Assembly (NCBI GenBank): GCA_030426385.1
Contig: JAUHYI010000002.1
Coordinates: 100,155-164,154, forward strand
From: Phycisphaerae bacterium
GTDB taxonomy: Bacteria > Planctomycetota > Phycisphaerae > Phycisphaerales > Phycisphaeraceae
Length of the DNA: 64,000 nucleotides
Direction: 5' to 3'
Shown: positions 18,339-27,369 of the stretch, piece after piece
How positions within the stretch are numbered: position 1 is the stretch's first letter
Layout of the letters: each line of letters opens with the position of its first letter
Made by a program: the position numbers and the translations under genes
The notes under the pieces: generated by a model
What the model was told of the DNA's origin: nothing
The model's database searches: none
Seen by the model: the letters and a program-made list of their open reading frames with translations, nothing else

Positions 18339-20432
18339 TCAGCAAGAATCCGTTTCGAAGTCTTCAATAAATTCAGAGCCTGGGCTTATTCCGCTAACAA
18401 GCAAATGGTCTCGCGCCCGTGTACATGCCACATAAAGCAAGTGTCGTTCTGATTCATAGATGGATTCAAGATCGGCTTCGTCGCCAACAGAATTAATTCT
18501 GACGTGCGATGGGACAATGTCATCATCACATGCGGCAACGACCACGGCTTTAAACTCAAGGCCTTTGGCGTCGTGCATCAATCCGATGGCCACAGATCCT
18601 TCATCCGTTGAGCCTTGACTTTGAATTCGGCAACTGCTTAGTTTGGCCTCACGCACGGCTGCACTGGCGCGAGAGATTTCATTTTCACTTCGAACGAACA
18701 CGGCCACTTCATGAGGAAGTAAGCCATCTGCAGTGCGTTCTTTCAGCCACGCGGCTATTTGATTCTGTTCATTGATTTCAGAATCAGCGATGCAAATTGA
18801 CGGATGCGGGCCGTTAAATGCGGATATAGTGCCCCGCCGTTCGTCAGTGAGTCCATCCACATCACTGACATTGGCTGCCAGCAACTTGTCCGCCAACTGC
18901 CGAATTTGATGTGAGGTGCGGTAGTTCACCTTCAATGTCTGCGATCGCCCGCGAACATCGACGCCAAGCGATTTCCATGAAAACGGCATTTGAAATATCT
19001 GCTGCCCTAAATCACCACTGAAAAACAGACCATCTTTTGTGTCGCCTGCCACACTGGCAAGGAATCGCAATTGGGGAATTTTTATGTCTTGTGCCTCATC
19101 GACGAGTATATGCATTGGTGCCTTGACGACACCGTCATTTACCTGTCGAGTGGTTTCGGCAAATACGTATGCCATGGTGACTAGGCCGCCGCGATGTAAT
19201 GATTCAATCACCTCGCTGAAAATCTGCCACGCCGCTTGCCGTTGTTTTTCACCCAGCCGCGTCTTGCGTCCGAGCCTTACCACATCACGGTACATCTTCC
19301 ATGTTTGAATTTGCCATGGGTCGACAATGTCATGCCACTCTGCCAGTAAGAATTTCATTGAAAATCGATGGTCGGATACTGCATCGGATGCCTGTTGCAA
19401 GAGCGTTCGAATCATCCCAGGCGTCGCAACACGAGCCTGATCGACAGCGTTTTCATAAAGTTCCAGGCCTACCTCATCAATTGATCGAACTTTAATACGA
19501 TCAGTTAGCAATTGATTCTGGCCAACCAGTCGAGCCAGTTTTTGGCGTAGCATTCGCGCCAAGGTGATCGAAAACGTCGTCAACAGGATTTCATCATTTT
19601 CATATCGCCTGGCAAGTTCGACAGATCGATGCAAGGCCACGATCGTTTTGCCGGTACCGGCCGAACCCAGCACACGTGCCGGCCCATTAAATTCGCTTTC
19701 CACGATTTGCCGTTGCGTGGGATGCAAAAAGACAGCCCATTGATCCCATGGATAATCGAGGGCTTGTTGCAATTCCTCAGTCGATGCCACCAGTCGGAAT
19801 CGCCGCTGGGCATCGGGATGTTCGAATGGATCAGTTTCCTGATGCACATCTACAACGGCAGGTGTCTCGCCCACGGCTAAGGCAAGCAGCGCTTCCGCAG
19901 CCTCGGCCGGCAAATGATCTGCAATGTCAAGTAAGCGGTCTTCGTCAGCTGCTTTGACGGTTTCCAACCAATCTTGCGGCACGCCATACGACAGCAATTG
20001 CTCATCGCCCACTCCGGCAAGCACACTTGCTTGTTCAATCTTGTGAGGTGCTGTCTGAATATCACGCGATGCGGCTTCCTTCGGCTTCTCAATCTCGAGT
20101 ACCGTCTCACGAATTTCAACAAACTGCGCGGCCCCTGTTTTCGGATGCGTTTCCAGCCGCCGCCGGTGGGCCCATGCGTACGCCTGATCATGGTGATCCA
20201 CGTAGCACAGCAACATACTGTCGCCAGTCTTGTGCACAATCATCCGCAGATCGCGACTGACGCGCACCGACCAGAAATGCGAATCTTTGGACGACGTGAT
20301 ACGCTCGAAACTCTTACCACTGCCAACAGGATCAACCTGGAAATCAAAAGCGGTTTGCTTGGCCCGTTTCTGCTCATCATTGGTAAGCTTGGCTAGGCTA
20401 TTTGTAAATGTGTGTGCGATTCGGAATTGCAT
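18339..20432 (-). CDS. RelE/ParE-like domain fused to UvrD/Rep helicase
   Basis: The protein has 697 residues. The first 95 or so read like a RelE/ParE toxin fold (IAHTFTNSLAKLTNDEQKR at the start, then FWSVRVSRDLRMIVHKTGDSMLLCYVDHHDQAY), with the beta strands and Arg that are usual there. From about 220 comes a superfamily 1 UvrD-type helicase: GSAGTGKTIVALHR near 257, DEAQD near 446, the ATP-contact LKVNYRTSHQIRQLA, GLMHDAKGLEFKAVVV and LLYVACTRARDHLLVSG. Such fusions are known among helicases encoded beside restriction and defence genes. The toxin-like domain may bind ribosome or nucleic acid, or simply be a structural adaptor. It lies 36 bases after the GHKL gene. Confidence 0.88.
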   Translation of the reverse strand: MQFRIAHTFTNSLAKLTNDEQKRAKQTAFDFQVDPVGSGKSFERITSSKDSHFWSVRVSRDLRMIVHKTGDSMLLCYVDHHDQAYAWAHRRRLETHPKTGAAQFVEIRETVLEIEKPKEAASRDIQTAPHKIEQASVLAGVGDEQLLSYGVPQDWLETVKAADEDRLLDIADHLPAEAAEALLALAVGETPAVVDVHQETDPFEHPDAQRRFRLVASTEELQQALDYPWDQWAVFLHPTQRQIVESEFNGPARVLGSAGTGKTIVALHRSVELARRYENDEILLTTFSITLARMLRQKLARLVGQNQLLTDRIKVRSIDEVGLELYENAVDQARVATPGMIRTLLQQASDAVSDHRFSMKFLLAEWHDIVDPWQIQTWKMYRDVVRLGRKTRLGEKQRQAAWQIFSEVIESLHRGGLVTMAYVFAETTRQVNDGVVKAPMHILVDEAQDIKIPQLRFLASVAGDTKDGLFFSGDLGQQIFQMPFSWKSLGVDVRGRSQTLKVNYRTSHQIRQLADKLLAANVSDVDGLTDERRGTISAFNGPHPSICIADSEINEQNQIAAWLKERTADGLLPHEVAVFVRSENEISRASAAVREAKLSSCRIQSQGSTDEGSVAIGLMHDAKGLEFKAVVVAACDDDIVPSHVRINSVGDEADLESIYESERHLLYVACTRARDHLLVSGISPGSEFIEDFETDSC

Positions 20433-20468
20433 CTCAATTTCACAAGCTTTGATGTGTTAGTTGCCTAT

Positions 20469-22436
20469 TTAATCAAAAAGGCCATCACTGTCATTTGGAG
20501 GTGTAAGAAAGCTGTCAAGTTCTTGTTGATGCTCCTTAAAAAATGGCGCTTCTTTGACTCGTTCACGAAGGCGCAGAAGACGGCTATCTGCACGCGCCAG
20601 CACGTTCGCGAAGAGCATTGGCCTGATCTCTACCTGCCGATCTTTTTCCCACCTTGCCTCCTCCTCATGGGTCGCAATAGTTTTGCCCAAGGCGAAACAA
20701 CGGATGGACTGAGTTCTATTCGTTAAATGGCCTGTTGAGAACAACTCTTTTATGTACTTCCAAGATTGAGCTTTTTCATCGCTCCCGATTGAGACGCCAG
20801 GCCTCTTGAGCTCAATGATCACCAATCGGTCGGTTCCGCATTCTCCACCGTTCGTATCAAAGAAGGGGTAGGAGTAGAGGCCGGCCGTTCCGTCAGGCAA
20901 AATCGCAAAACCAGGCCGGTTTCGACTTCCCTTTCCGTCGGGATTCTTAAAAAGCTTTTGGACAACAGTCGTCATGCTTTGGTTGGACGTATATTCAATC
21001 GTCTCGAACTCTGGACCAAAAACCCATAAGGCCTTCTCGAATAAAGGCTGAAGCTCTTGGACCTCTAGCGTCGCATCACTGTTCGTGCGGTGTCGGAGCT
21101 CTTCGACGAGCTTGAGACGTTGCTCAATCTCATCCAATACAGCCTTTGCCATATCGAGGGTCCATCGCTCAAGCATTTCATGTAGTTCGTCGAGTTGATC
21201 TGGCCCGTACTGACTCAATGTGCCAAGTAACGCATACCCCGATTTGGATTGTTCCAGATTCACCACAATCTCGGAGAGCTTCACAACATCGGCTTCCTTA
21301 ATGGATGGACACTTCACCTGTACCTCATTTACAAAAGTCGTCCAATTCTCACGTCCCAACGGGCCAATGTCTTTGAGTTTGGTACGATTGTGCTCCCGTG
21401 CCCTTGCAACTGTTGCCTTACGATCATCTTCTGAAACCGATGTCATATGATCTCGAACGCGGTTATGTACAACCAAAGATGCATCAGCAAATGACTGATT
21501 ATCTGGATCGAATCCAGACCAATCCGGCTTGATTGCGCCAGAGTCAGCCAAATGATCTGCTCTCACAATGAAGGTAAATCGCTTTGCGGCGATTCGTCGG
21601 CCATCAACAAAATCCTGAAGACCAGCACCCTTCCACGAACACTCTCCGACCAACCGTCCACCAACATGCCAAGCAAGACCGTGTTGCCGCGTTGATTTAT
21701 CGGTCAGATGCGTATCGATCACGATTAGATCGACTGTCTTGTCGCCAGGAACATCAAGTGTAAGCTTCTCAATGTTCGGATCATCAATATCCTCAAAAGA
21801 AACCTTTTGCTGATTCACCGTGACAACGAAGCTTGGGTTAGTCAGAAAACGCATTCCAATCTCGGCTCTGGCATCTTCCGCTGACAAATTTATTTTGCGA
21901 GGATTAGTACAACTGATCGTCGTGCCATCTTTGTCTGAATTGACATCGGCGAGCAATTGCATGATCTCAAAAGGCTGGTCTGTACCTCGACTTACGCGAT
22001 ACTTGTTTCGCTTGCCTGCTTTATGGGTATCTACCTCATATGATTCGCCGAAGCAGAATCCAGACCAACGCCCAACACCGTTTCTACCGAAAGCGATTCG
22101 TTGTGCTTCGTGCTCACTTACAGCCGGTGGAAACAACACCAGTTCACCGAACTCCTCACGACGGTTGTAGTTTAACGTCCGCCAGCGATGCCGAAACTCT
22201 TCGTCGGTCATACCAACCCCGTCATCCTGAATGCTGAACCGTTTTATTCCAGGCCCGTCCGGCCAAGTGATCTTGACATTGCGAGCTCCGGCATCCCATG
22301 CATTGGCGATCAATTCAATAATGGCGGTTTTTGGATCAAGTAGTATCTGGCTTCCAGCGTGCGTTTCGAGAAATCTCGGCGCGTACAGAACTCCGTCAAG
22401 AAGCGGAAGCTGCGATTGGTCTACTTTTTTTGCCAT
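20469..22436 (-). CDS. GHKL (Hsp90/MORC-like) ATPase with C-terminal Shedu-like nuclease motif
   Basis: The protein has 655 residues. The N-terminal GHKL ATPase has all three boxes: E41-L-I-A-N45-A-W-D-A (N box), DDGVGM at 71-76 (G1) and RNGVGRW at 118-124 (G2). The middle (200-440) resembles the transducer region of MORC/Hsp90-like proteins, followed by helical and coiled-coil segments. Near the C-terminus, TDRLVIIELKRPGVSIG with E542 and K544, then Q557-x-x-x-Y561, looks like the Asp/Glu-x-Lys and Q...Y core of Shedu-type PD-(D/E)xK nucleases. ATP-gated DNA clamping with cleavage is a reasonable guess. It lies 15 bases after the methyltransferase gene and 36 before the UvrD fusion. Confidence 0.86.
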   Translation of the reverse strand: MAKKVDQSQLPLLDGVLYAPRFLETHAGSQILLDPKTAIIELIANAWDAGARNVKITWPDGPGIKRFSIQDDGVGMTDEEFRHRWRTLNYNRREEFGELVLFPPAVSEHEAQRIAFGRNGVGRWSGFCFGESYEVDTHKAGKRNKYRVSRGTDQPFEIMQLLADVNSDKDGTTISCTNPRKINLSAEDARAEIGMRFLTNPSFVVTVNQQKVSFEDIDDPNIEKLTLDVPGDKTVDLIVIDTHLTDKSTRQHGLAWHVGGRLVGECSWKGAGLQDFVDGRRIAAKRFTFIVRADHLADSGAIKPDWSGFDPDNQSFADASLVVHNRVRDHMTSVSEDDRKATVARAREHNRTKLKDIGPLGRENWTTFVNEVQVKCPSIKEADVVKLSEIVVNLEQSKSGYALLGTLSQYGPDQLDELHEMLERWTLDMAKAVLDEIEQRLKLVEELRHRTNSDATLEVQELQPLFEKALWVFGPEFETIEYTSNQSMTTVVQKLFKNPDGKGSRNRPGFAILPDGTAGLYSYPFFDTNGGECGTDRLVIIELKRPGVSIGSDEKAQSWKYIKELFSTGHLTNRTQSIRCFALGKTIATHEEEARWEKDRQVEIRPMLFANVLARADSRLLRLRERVKEAPFFKEHQQELDSFLTPPNDSDGLFD

Positions 22437-22451
22437 ATGTCCTGCTCCGCT

Positions 22452-25400
22452 CTATTCCACCCGAAAAACCTTCATCACCTCATCGCCTAAATGGTTGATC
22501 ACTTTCACCGCAATCCTTCCGCCTTCGGGCTTGGCGAATTCTCGGGATGTGTCGCTGTGCAGGCTCTCCCACGCTTCCTGATCGATCTCGGCTTTGAGCG
22601 TCGTCTTCAAGCTCTTGTACGGATCGTTGGCGCCGAGGAAATAGGCCTGCCGCACGAAGAAGCTTTCCTCGTTGTAGTCGGTATCGATAAACCAACAGGC
22701 GATGCCGTCGGCGTCGTCGCTGCGGACTTCGCCGGTCGCGGGATGGAACACGTCGACGCCATTGATGCGCACGCGAATCTGGCTGTACTTGGATAGATCC
22801 GCATCTTCCGGCGCATCCTCGGGTAGCAGAATGTCGATGTCCGGCTCGCCGAAGATGACGAACAGGTTGCCCTTGCCGGTATTTTTCAGATCGTCCGCCA
22901 TGTGCAGGTCAGCATTCATGCGAGCCTTGAGCACGGGGATGCGTCCGAGCTTGCTGAATTCCGACGCCAGCGCTTCGTAGTTAAACGCACAGGCGATCAC
23001 CACATCGAAATCCGCATCGCCTGCCTCGCGTGCGGCCATGACCAGATCCTGCCTGGCCACGGTCCCGAATTCCGGGCCGATGAAGATCGCCGCCCGTTTA
23101 TCTTTCGCTTGGCCCTTGTCCAGCTCTTCGTCGGTCCCTTCCACATAGCGACCCTCGGCACAGATGAAATGCCCCGGCCAGGGCTTGATCGAATTGAACG
23201 TGATCTTGTCGCCCTTGTGCGCCTGTTGCACGCCGGCCGTTTTGAGGTTCTCCAGAATGACGCTGGCAAAATCGTCCGGGCTCGCGTGCGGGTCGGCTAC
23301 TTTCGACTTGCCATGCTGGTCCTGCGGGTCGATCAATTCATCATCCGCGCCCACCCCCAACACCCGATGCGGGCTCAGCGATTCCACCGTGAACGGCCCG
23401 GCCACTCGCACCTTCTTCTTGTCCTCGTAAGGCTTGTCATAGAGATATTCAAAGTCAGCCCTGGCGGCAATCGAGGCGTCGATTTCCTTCTGACGCTGGA
23501 TACGCTGCTCCCACCATTGTTCGTGCGCATCCTTGGCATCGGCCGACCATTTCGCATCGGCGTCACGTGGGATTTCCCATTCTTCCCACTTTTGTTTGAG
23601 CGCTTTATTGAGTTTTTCACGCAGCGGTTCGAGACGCTCTTGAAACCGTTCCCAGATCACGTCGATTTCACTGTTATTGGCGATCGATTTAAGCGTGATG
23701 TGCGGTACACGTTCATACACAAATCCCTGACGAATGGATGCTGACGAGCCGCGACCGCGAGGGAGCGGGCCCGCTTCCTGACGGGCGCGGCTCGTTTCAG
23801 GCAATTCCGTTCGCGTGATCTGCGCCTCTTTCTCGCGGCCCTCAAGCGAGTCGGCGAGCAGGTAATACGGATAGCGGGCGCCCATGATCCGTGCCCGCGC
23901 TAATGCCAGACTCACCCGCGAGGTGTCGATCGTGATCCACCGCCGACCCCACTGCTCGGCCACATACGCCGTCGTCCCCGACCCGCACGTCGGGTCCAGC
24001 ACCAGGTCCCCGGGGTCCGTGGCCATGAGGAGGCAACGCTGGACTACTTTTTCCGTTGTCTGCACAACATATACTTTGTTCAAACCACTTCCTGTCGCTG
24101 TATCAGTCCACAGATTCGACAGCGGAGTAGACGACGAGTCCTCGAGGAAACGGATGTAGCTTAGAGATGTCTTACCTGCTGCAACGCGATTAGCTTTGAT
24201 TGCGCGAAGCATGCCTTCTTCCTGAATTCCCCACCACCTCGATTTGCTTGTGAATCTCTTACCTTCCAACACCACCTCGTACTTCGCACCAGGCCCCGGC
24301 TTTGTCAAATTGTCGTATCGAAATACCCGCATGCCTTCCGGCAGGGGCACTGATCCGGCCTGTTCATCGCGTGTGATTCGTCTGGCGGACAAGTCGGGAA
24401 ACAGTCCTTGCACATAAGCGTCTGCACCATCTCCGCCAAGAGCTTTTTCCAACCTCAGCGAGCGGATCTTCACGGAATCGGCTGCTTTGGCGTACCAAAG
24501 AATGAAATCGTTTTGCCGCGGTATCGTGACGCTTCCGAGTCCAGAAGACTTGACGACAATGAGTTCAGAAATGAAGTTGCCATCCCCAAACACCTCATCC
24601 ATCACTGCTCGCACGCGGTGGACGTTTTCGTCGCCGATCTGGACGAAGATCGAGCCGGTGTCGTGGAGCAGGTCGCGGGCGGCGGTGAGGCGGTCGCGGA
24701 GGTAGGTCAGATAGGAGTGGATGCCGTCGCGCCAGGTATCGCGGAAGGCTTTGACCTGTTCGGGTTCGCGGGTGATGTGGTCGGCCTTGCCGTCCTTGAC
24801 GTCGCGGGAGGTGGTGGACCACTGGAAGTTGGAATTGAACTTGATGCCGTAGGGCGGGTCGAGGTAGATGCACTGGACCCCCCCACGTAGTCCCTCGCGC
24901 TCCGCCAGTGATGCCATAACCGAGAGCGAGTCGCCGAGGATCATGCGGTTGGACCAGTGGGCGTCGTGTTGATAGAACTCGGTCTTGGCTTCGAGATCGT
25001 CGGGCAGGCCGTTGAAGTCGGCGAAGAGGTCGAATTGTTCGCCGGTGAAGGGGGCATCGCCGGCGCGGGCAGCATCGACGGCCTTGCGGGCAATCTCAGC
25101 GGCTTCGGTCTGACGCCGAAGGTCGTCGATGAGCACCTTGGGATGGACCTTCTCCTGAATGAACAGCGGCGGAGCCTGCACAACAAGATTAGCGTCATCA
25201 AAAGCGTCCTGCCCGTCTTGATTGTCCTGGGCGTATTTGCCCCGCCAGATGAGCTGCGGATCGAGATCGCGATTGCGTTGTTGCATTTCGTCCTCAAGCG
25301 GATTCGTCGTGTTGCCCTGGGCATCGGTCATGCCCGGCCGAGGATAGGTCACCGGCACGGGCTTCTGATCATCCTTGTGCATGATCGACTCAAACTCTGC

Positions 25401-25490
25401 GGTGGGAATGTTCTTGCGCGAAGCCTCGGTGTGCTTGAGGGCCTGGACGTCTTTTTTAGTGGGAGATTTTTTAGTGCGTTTTTTGGCCAT
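22452..25490 (-). CDS. mod: Type III-like adenine-specific DNA methyltransferase (Mod)
   Basis: The protein has 1012 residues. The catalytic DPPY motif (CIYLDPPYGIKFNSNFQW, near 212) precedes the AdoMet-binding DPTCGSGTTAYVAEQWGRRW (near 495). This is the beta-class order usual for type III Mod and related N6-adenine methyltransferases. The target recognition region lies between them. The C-terminal 350 residues (FDVVIACAFNYEALASEFSKLGRIPVL; GNLFVIFGEPDIDI) match the extended tail of large Mod proteins that pair with type III-like Res. The first 150 residues are charged and probably flexible. An in-frame palindromic stretch of 50 bases (23745-23794) adds the Arg/Gly-rich insert ETSRARQEAGPLPRGRGSS. 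The gene starts 7 bases after the DUF262 gene. Confidence 0.92.
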   Translation of the reverse strand: MAKKRTKKSPTKKDVQALKHTEASRKNIPTAEFESIMHKDDQKPVPVTYPRPGMTDAQGNTTNPLEDEMQQRNRDLDPQLIWRGKYAQDNQDGQDAFDDANLVVQAPPLFIQEKVHPKVLIDDLRRQTEAAEIARKAVDAARAGDAPFTGEQFDLFADFNGLPDDLEAKTEFYQHDAHWSNRMILGDSLSVMASLAEREGLRGGVQCIYLDPPYGIKFNSNFQWSTTSRDVKDGKADHITREPEQVKAFRDTWRDGIHSYLTYLRDRLTAARDLLHDTGSIFVQIGDENVHRVRAVMDEVFGDGNFISELIVVKSSGLGSVTIPRQNDFILWYAKAADSVKIRSLRLEKALGGDGADAYVQGLFPDLSARRITRDEQAGSVPLPEGMRVFRYDNLTKPGPGAKYEVVLEGKRFTSKSRWWGIQEEGMLRAIKANRVAAGKTSLSYIRFLEDSSSTPLSNLWTDTATGSGLNKVYVVQTTEKVVQRCLLMATDPGDLVLDPTCGSGTTAYVAEQWGRRWITIDTSRVSLALARARIMGARYPYYLLADSLEGREKEAQITRTELPETSRARQEAGPLPRGRGSSASIRQGFVYERVPHITLKSIANNSEIDVIWERFQERLEPLREKLNKALKQKWEEWEIPRDADAKWSADAKDAHEQWWEQRIQRQKEIDASIAARADFEYLYDKPYEDKKKVRVAGPFTVESLSPHRVLGVGADDELIDPQDQHGKSKVADPHASPDDFASVILENLKTAGVQQAHKGDKITFNSIKPWPGHFICAEGRYVEGTDEELDKGQAKDKRAAIFIGPEFGTVARQDLVMAAREAGDADFDVVIACAFNYEALASEFSKLGRIPVLKARMNADLHMADDLKNTGKGNLFVIFGEPDIDILLPEDAPEDADLSKYSQIRVRINGVDVFHPATGEVRSDDADGIACWFIDTDYNEESFFVRQAYFLGANDPYKSLKTTLKAEIDQEAWESLHSDTSREFAKPEGGRIAVKVINHLGDEVMKVFRVE
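23745..23794. repeat. REP-like palindrome inside the mod coding frame
   Basis: CGAGCCGCG (23745-23753) and CGCGGCTCG (23786-23794) are perfect inverted arms. Between them lies a second palindrome centred on GCGGGCCCGC (23766-23775). The stretch is much more GC-rich than its surroundings and encodes an Arg/Gly/Pro-rich insert, so it looks like a mobile palindromic element that kept the frame. Confidence 0.6.
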
Positions 25491-25497
25491 GGGGTGC

Positions 25498-27369
25498 TCA
25501 ATCGTCCGCGTGTGTTAGCGCGAGTTGCTCGTCGTTGTCGTTGTCGTTGTCATCTTCGAACTCATCCTCATTTGCGTCAGTGACGACAGTCTTGCCCATC
25601 GTGCTGCCGATCAGATCGGACAACGTGTTGAGTCTTGCATTGAAGAATCCTTCGAAGTCGTTGTTTCTCAAGTATTGGGGCTCGATCAGATGGGAAAGGA
25701 GAATGTCGTCAAGCGTGTCGGAGGTAATGTTATGCTTGTTTTGGATTCTTTCGAGGTACGTAGCAGGTGCGTGTCCGCCGATGGCGATATTCGATGTCTT
25801 GGAGAGCGCGGTTTTGTTGACAATGCTGTTATAGATGCGAGGGGGAATACCCTGTATTTTGCACCAAGCTTTAGGGAAGATATGGTGAATATCAACCTTC
25901 ATTTGAAAGAAACTCATTAACTCGACGCCGTTGCCGGACACGAAGTCTAGGCAGCCCTGCTTCATGAGTAGCGCGTGGATCGCCTTGTATGCGGCCGAAT
26001 TGCGACTTCGGAGTGTTTTGAGACGAGCCTGTTGAAAGATGGCTTCGTCAAGCGATCGGGGTTGCGGTCCATCGCCAGTGATCCAAGCGACGACCTCGGG
26101 CAGATCGCGAGCCATCAGCGTCTCGCTGCCACCCCCGTACAATTCGCCAAGAGCGCCATTCCAGAACCAGCGTGTTAACTTATCCTTGGCCGGGACAGTA
26201 CAAGCTTTGTTGCCGAGTACACCGTAGATGGCAGCCAGCACAATGAGCTGCGCCGAGTACGGCAAGTCACGGCCGGCGATAATTTTCTGGTCATTGAGAA
26301 ATGCTGCGGCGGTCACAAATCCCTGCTCAATCGCTTTCGTATGCCGTTTGTACCCAGCAAGTGGTAATCCCAACAGAGCGTCACGGTTACAACTGATACG
26401 AGGCAGGTCATAATCCTTGAATCCAGCCTGGGCTTTCTGCACACGAACTTCGCGTGTATGAAGCAGCGTACACGCTTGAAGATAATCAATGTTCTCAATC
26501 TCACGAAGCACTGCTCGTGGATGGTCATTGCCAACCAGCCGTTTCTTGAGTCCCGGGTGCTTCTTTTCTGCGCCATTCCATTCATGTCGGAGGTCAAACT
26601 CATCGGCTGCGTAAACAGCGGTGAGGAGTTCGAACGCATCAAGTTTTTGGCCGCCGACATTGACTTTCTCGAATACCAGACAAATTGCTTCGCGGCTATT
26701 GCTCCGATCGAGTCGAATGATCGGCATCTTGTAATCGACAATTCGCTCGAGGACATTACGATCGAAAGCTTTTTCAAGATCATAAATATCGCGGTCTGTC
26801 CTATTCCAGTATTCACGCCAGCCGAAGAACCAATCCCGGTTGTCGAATGCCTGATTCAGGGGGAACATGTCTTGTTTAAATTCCAATTCAGCAGAAGAGA
26901 GATCAAGTGTAAGTTGTTGCCCGAAGCTCGCAAAAACCTGGCGATCAGCGTTGACACCTACGATCGCGCTAAGGATGTCGGCTCGTTCATCAACGGCAGC
27001 TTTCATGTCGAGATAGTAAAATCGTTCGACAGGCTTCTTTCGTCGACGAATTTTAGTTGTCACAGGCTTTGTTGAATAAACCGCTTGGTAAAGCGAAGTC
27101 ATACGTTGCTGACCGTCAAGCAATAATTCATCGGCAACTCCTCCCCCGGAGGGTACACCAGCGAGCAATCGAGGTTTGAAGTTCACCGGCCCGCCAATTT
27201 CGAGGGTCAATAAAGCACCAATGGGATAACCTTTTGCCACGGATGCGATGAGTTGTCGCACATCGTCGTCATTCCAGACGTAATCGCGCTGAAAGTCAGG
27301 AAGTTGCATGCGACCTTCGTGTACACTTCGAAGCAGGTCTTTTAAGTCACTTTTTGTAGGTTCAAACAT
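25498..27369 (-). CDS. DUF262/HNH (GmrSD-like) single-chain restriction protein
   Basis: The protein has 623 residues. The N-terminal DUF262 domain is ParB/Srx-like: LPDFQRDYVWNDDDV at 24-37 and LLLDGQQRMTSLYQ at 83-96, the DGQQR motif thought to bind and hydrolyse NTP in GmrS. A long helical middle follows. The C-terminus has VDIHHIFPKAWC (His495-His496) with N518 in VNKTALSKTSN, an HNH-like nuclease core as in GmrD/DUF1524 proteins. The tail is very acidic (FEDDNDNDNDE). Known GmrSD enzymes cut glucosylated or otherwise modified DNA. The start is ATG 27369, which overlaps the Res stop as TGATG. It sits between res and mod, an unusual place that suggests a function within the same system. 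Confidence 0.88.
   Translation of the reverse strand: MFEPTKSDLKDLLRSVHEGRMQLPDFQRDYVWNDDDVRQLIASVAKGYPIGALLTLEIGGPVNFKPRLLAGVPSGGGVADELLLDGQQRMTSLYQAVYSTKPVTTKIRRRKKPVERFYYLDMKAAVDERADILSAIVGVNADRQVFASFGQQLTLDLSSAELEFKQDMFPLNQAFDNRDWFFGWREYWNRTDRDIYDLEKAFDRNVLERIVDYKMPIIRLDRSNSREAICLVFEKVNVGGQKLDAFELLTAVYAADEFDLRHEWNGAEKKHPGLKKRLVGNDHPRAVLREIENIDYLQACTLLHTREVRVQKAQAGFKDYDLPRISCNRDALLGLPLAGYKRHTKAIEQGFVTAAAFLNDQKIIAGRDLPYSAQLIVLAAIYGVLGNKACTVPAKDKLTRWFWNGALGELYGGGSETLMARDLPEVVAWITGDGPQPRSLDEAIFQQARLKTLRSRNSAAYKAIHALLMKQGCLDFVSGNGVELMSFFQMKVDIHHIFPKAWCKIQGIPPRIYNSIVNKTALSKTSNIAIGGHAPATYLERIQNKHNITSDTLDDILLSHLIEPQYLRNNDFEGFFNARLNTLSDLIGSTMGKTVVTDANEDEFEDDNDNDNDEQLALTHADD

Noticed and set aside
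22902..23744. A 280-residue plus-strand frame opposite mod
   Set aside because: The minus strand there carries clear methyltransferase sequence; the plus frame has no ribosome site or recognisable motif.
26458..27075. A 205-residue plus-strand frame opposite the DUF262 gene
   Set aside because: It mirrors the coding strand and has no family marks; DUF262 motifs lie on the minus strand.
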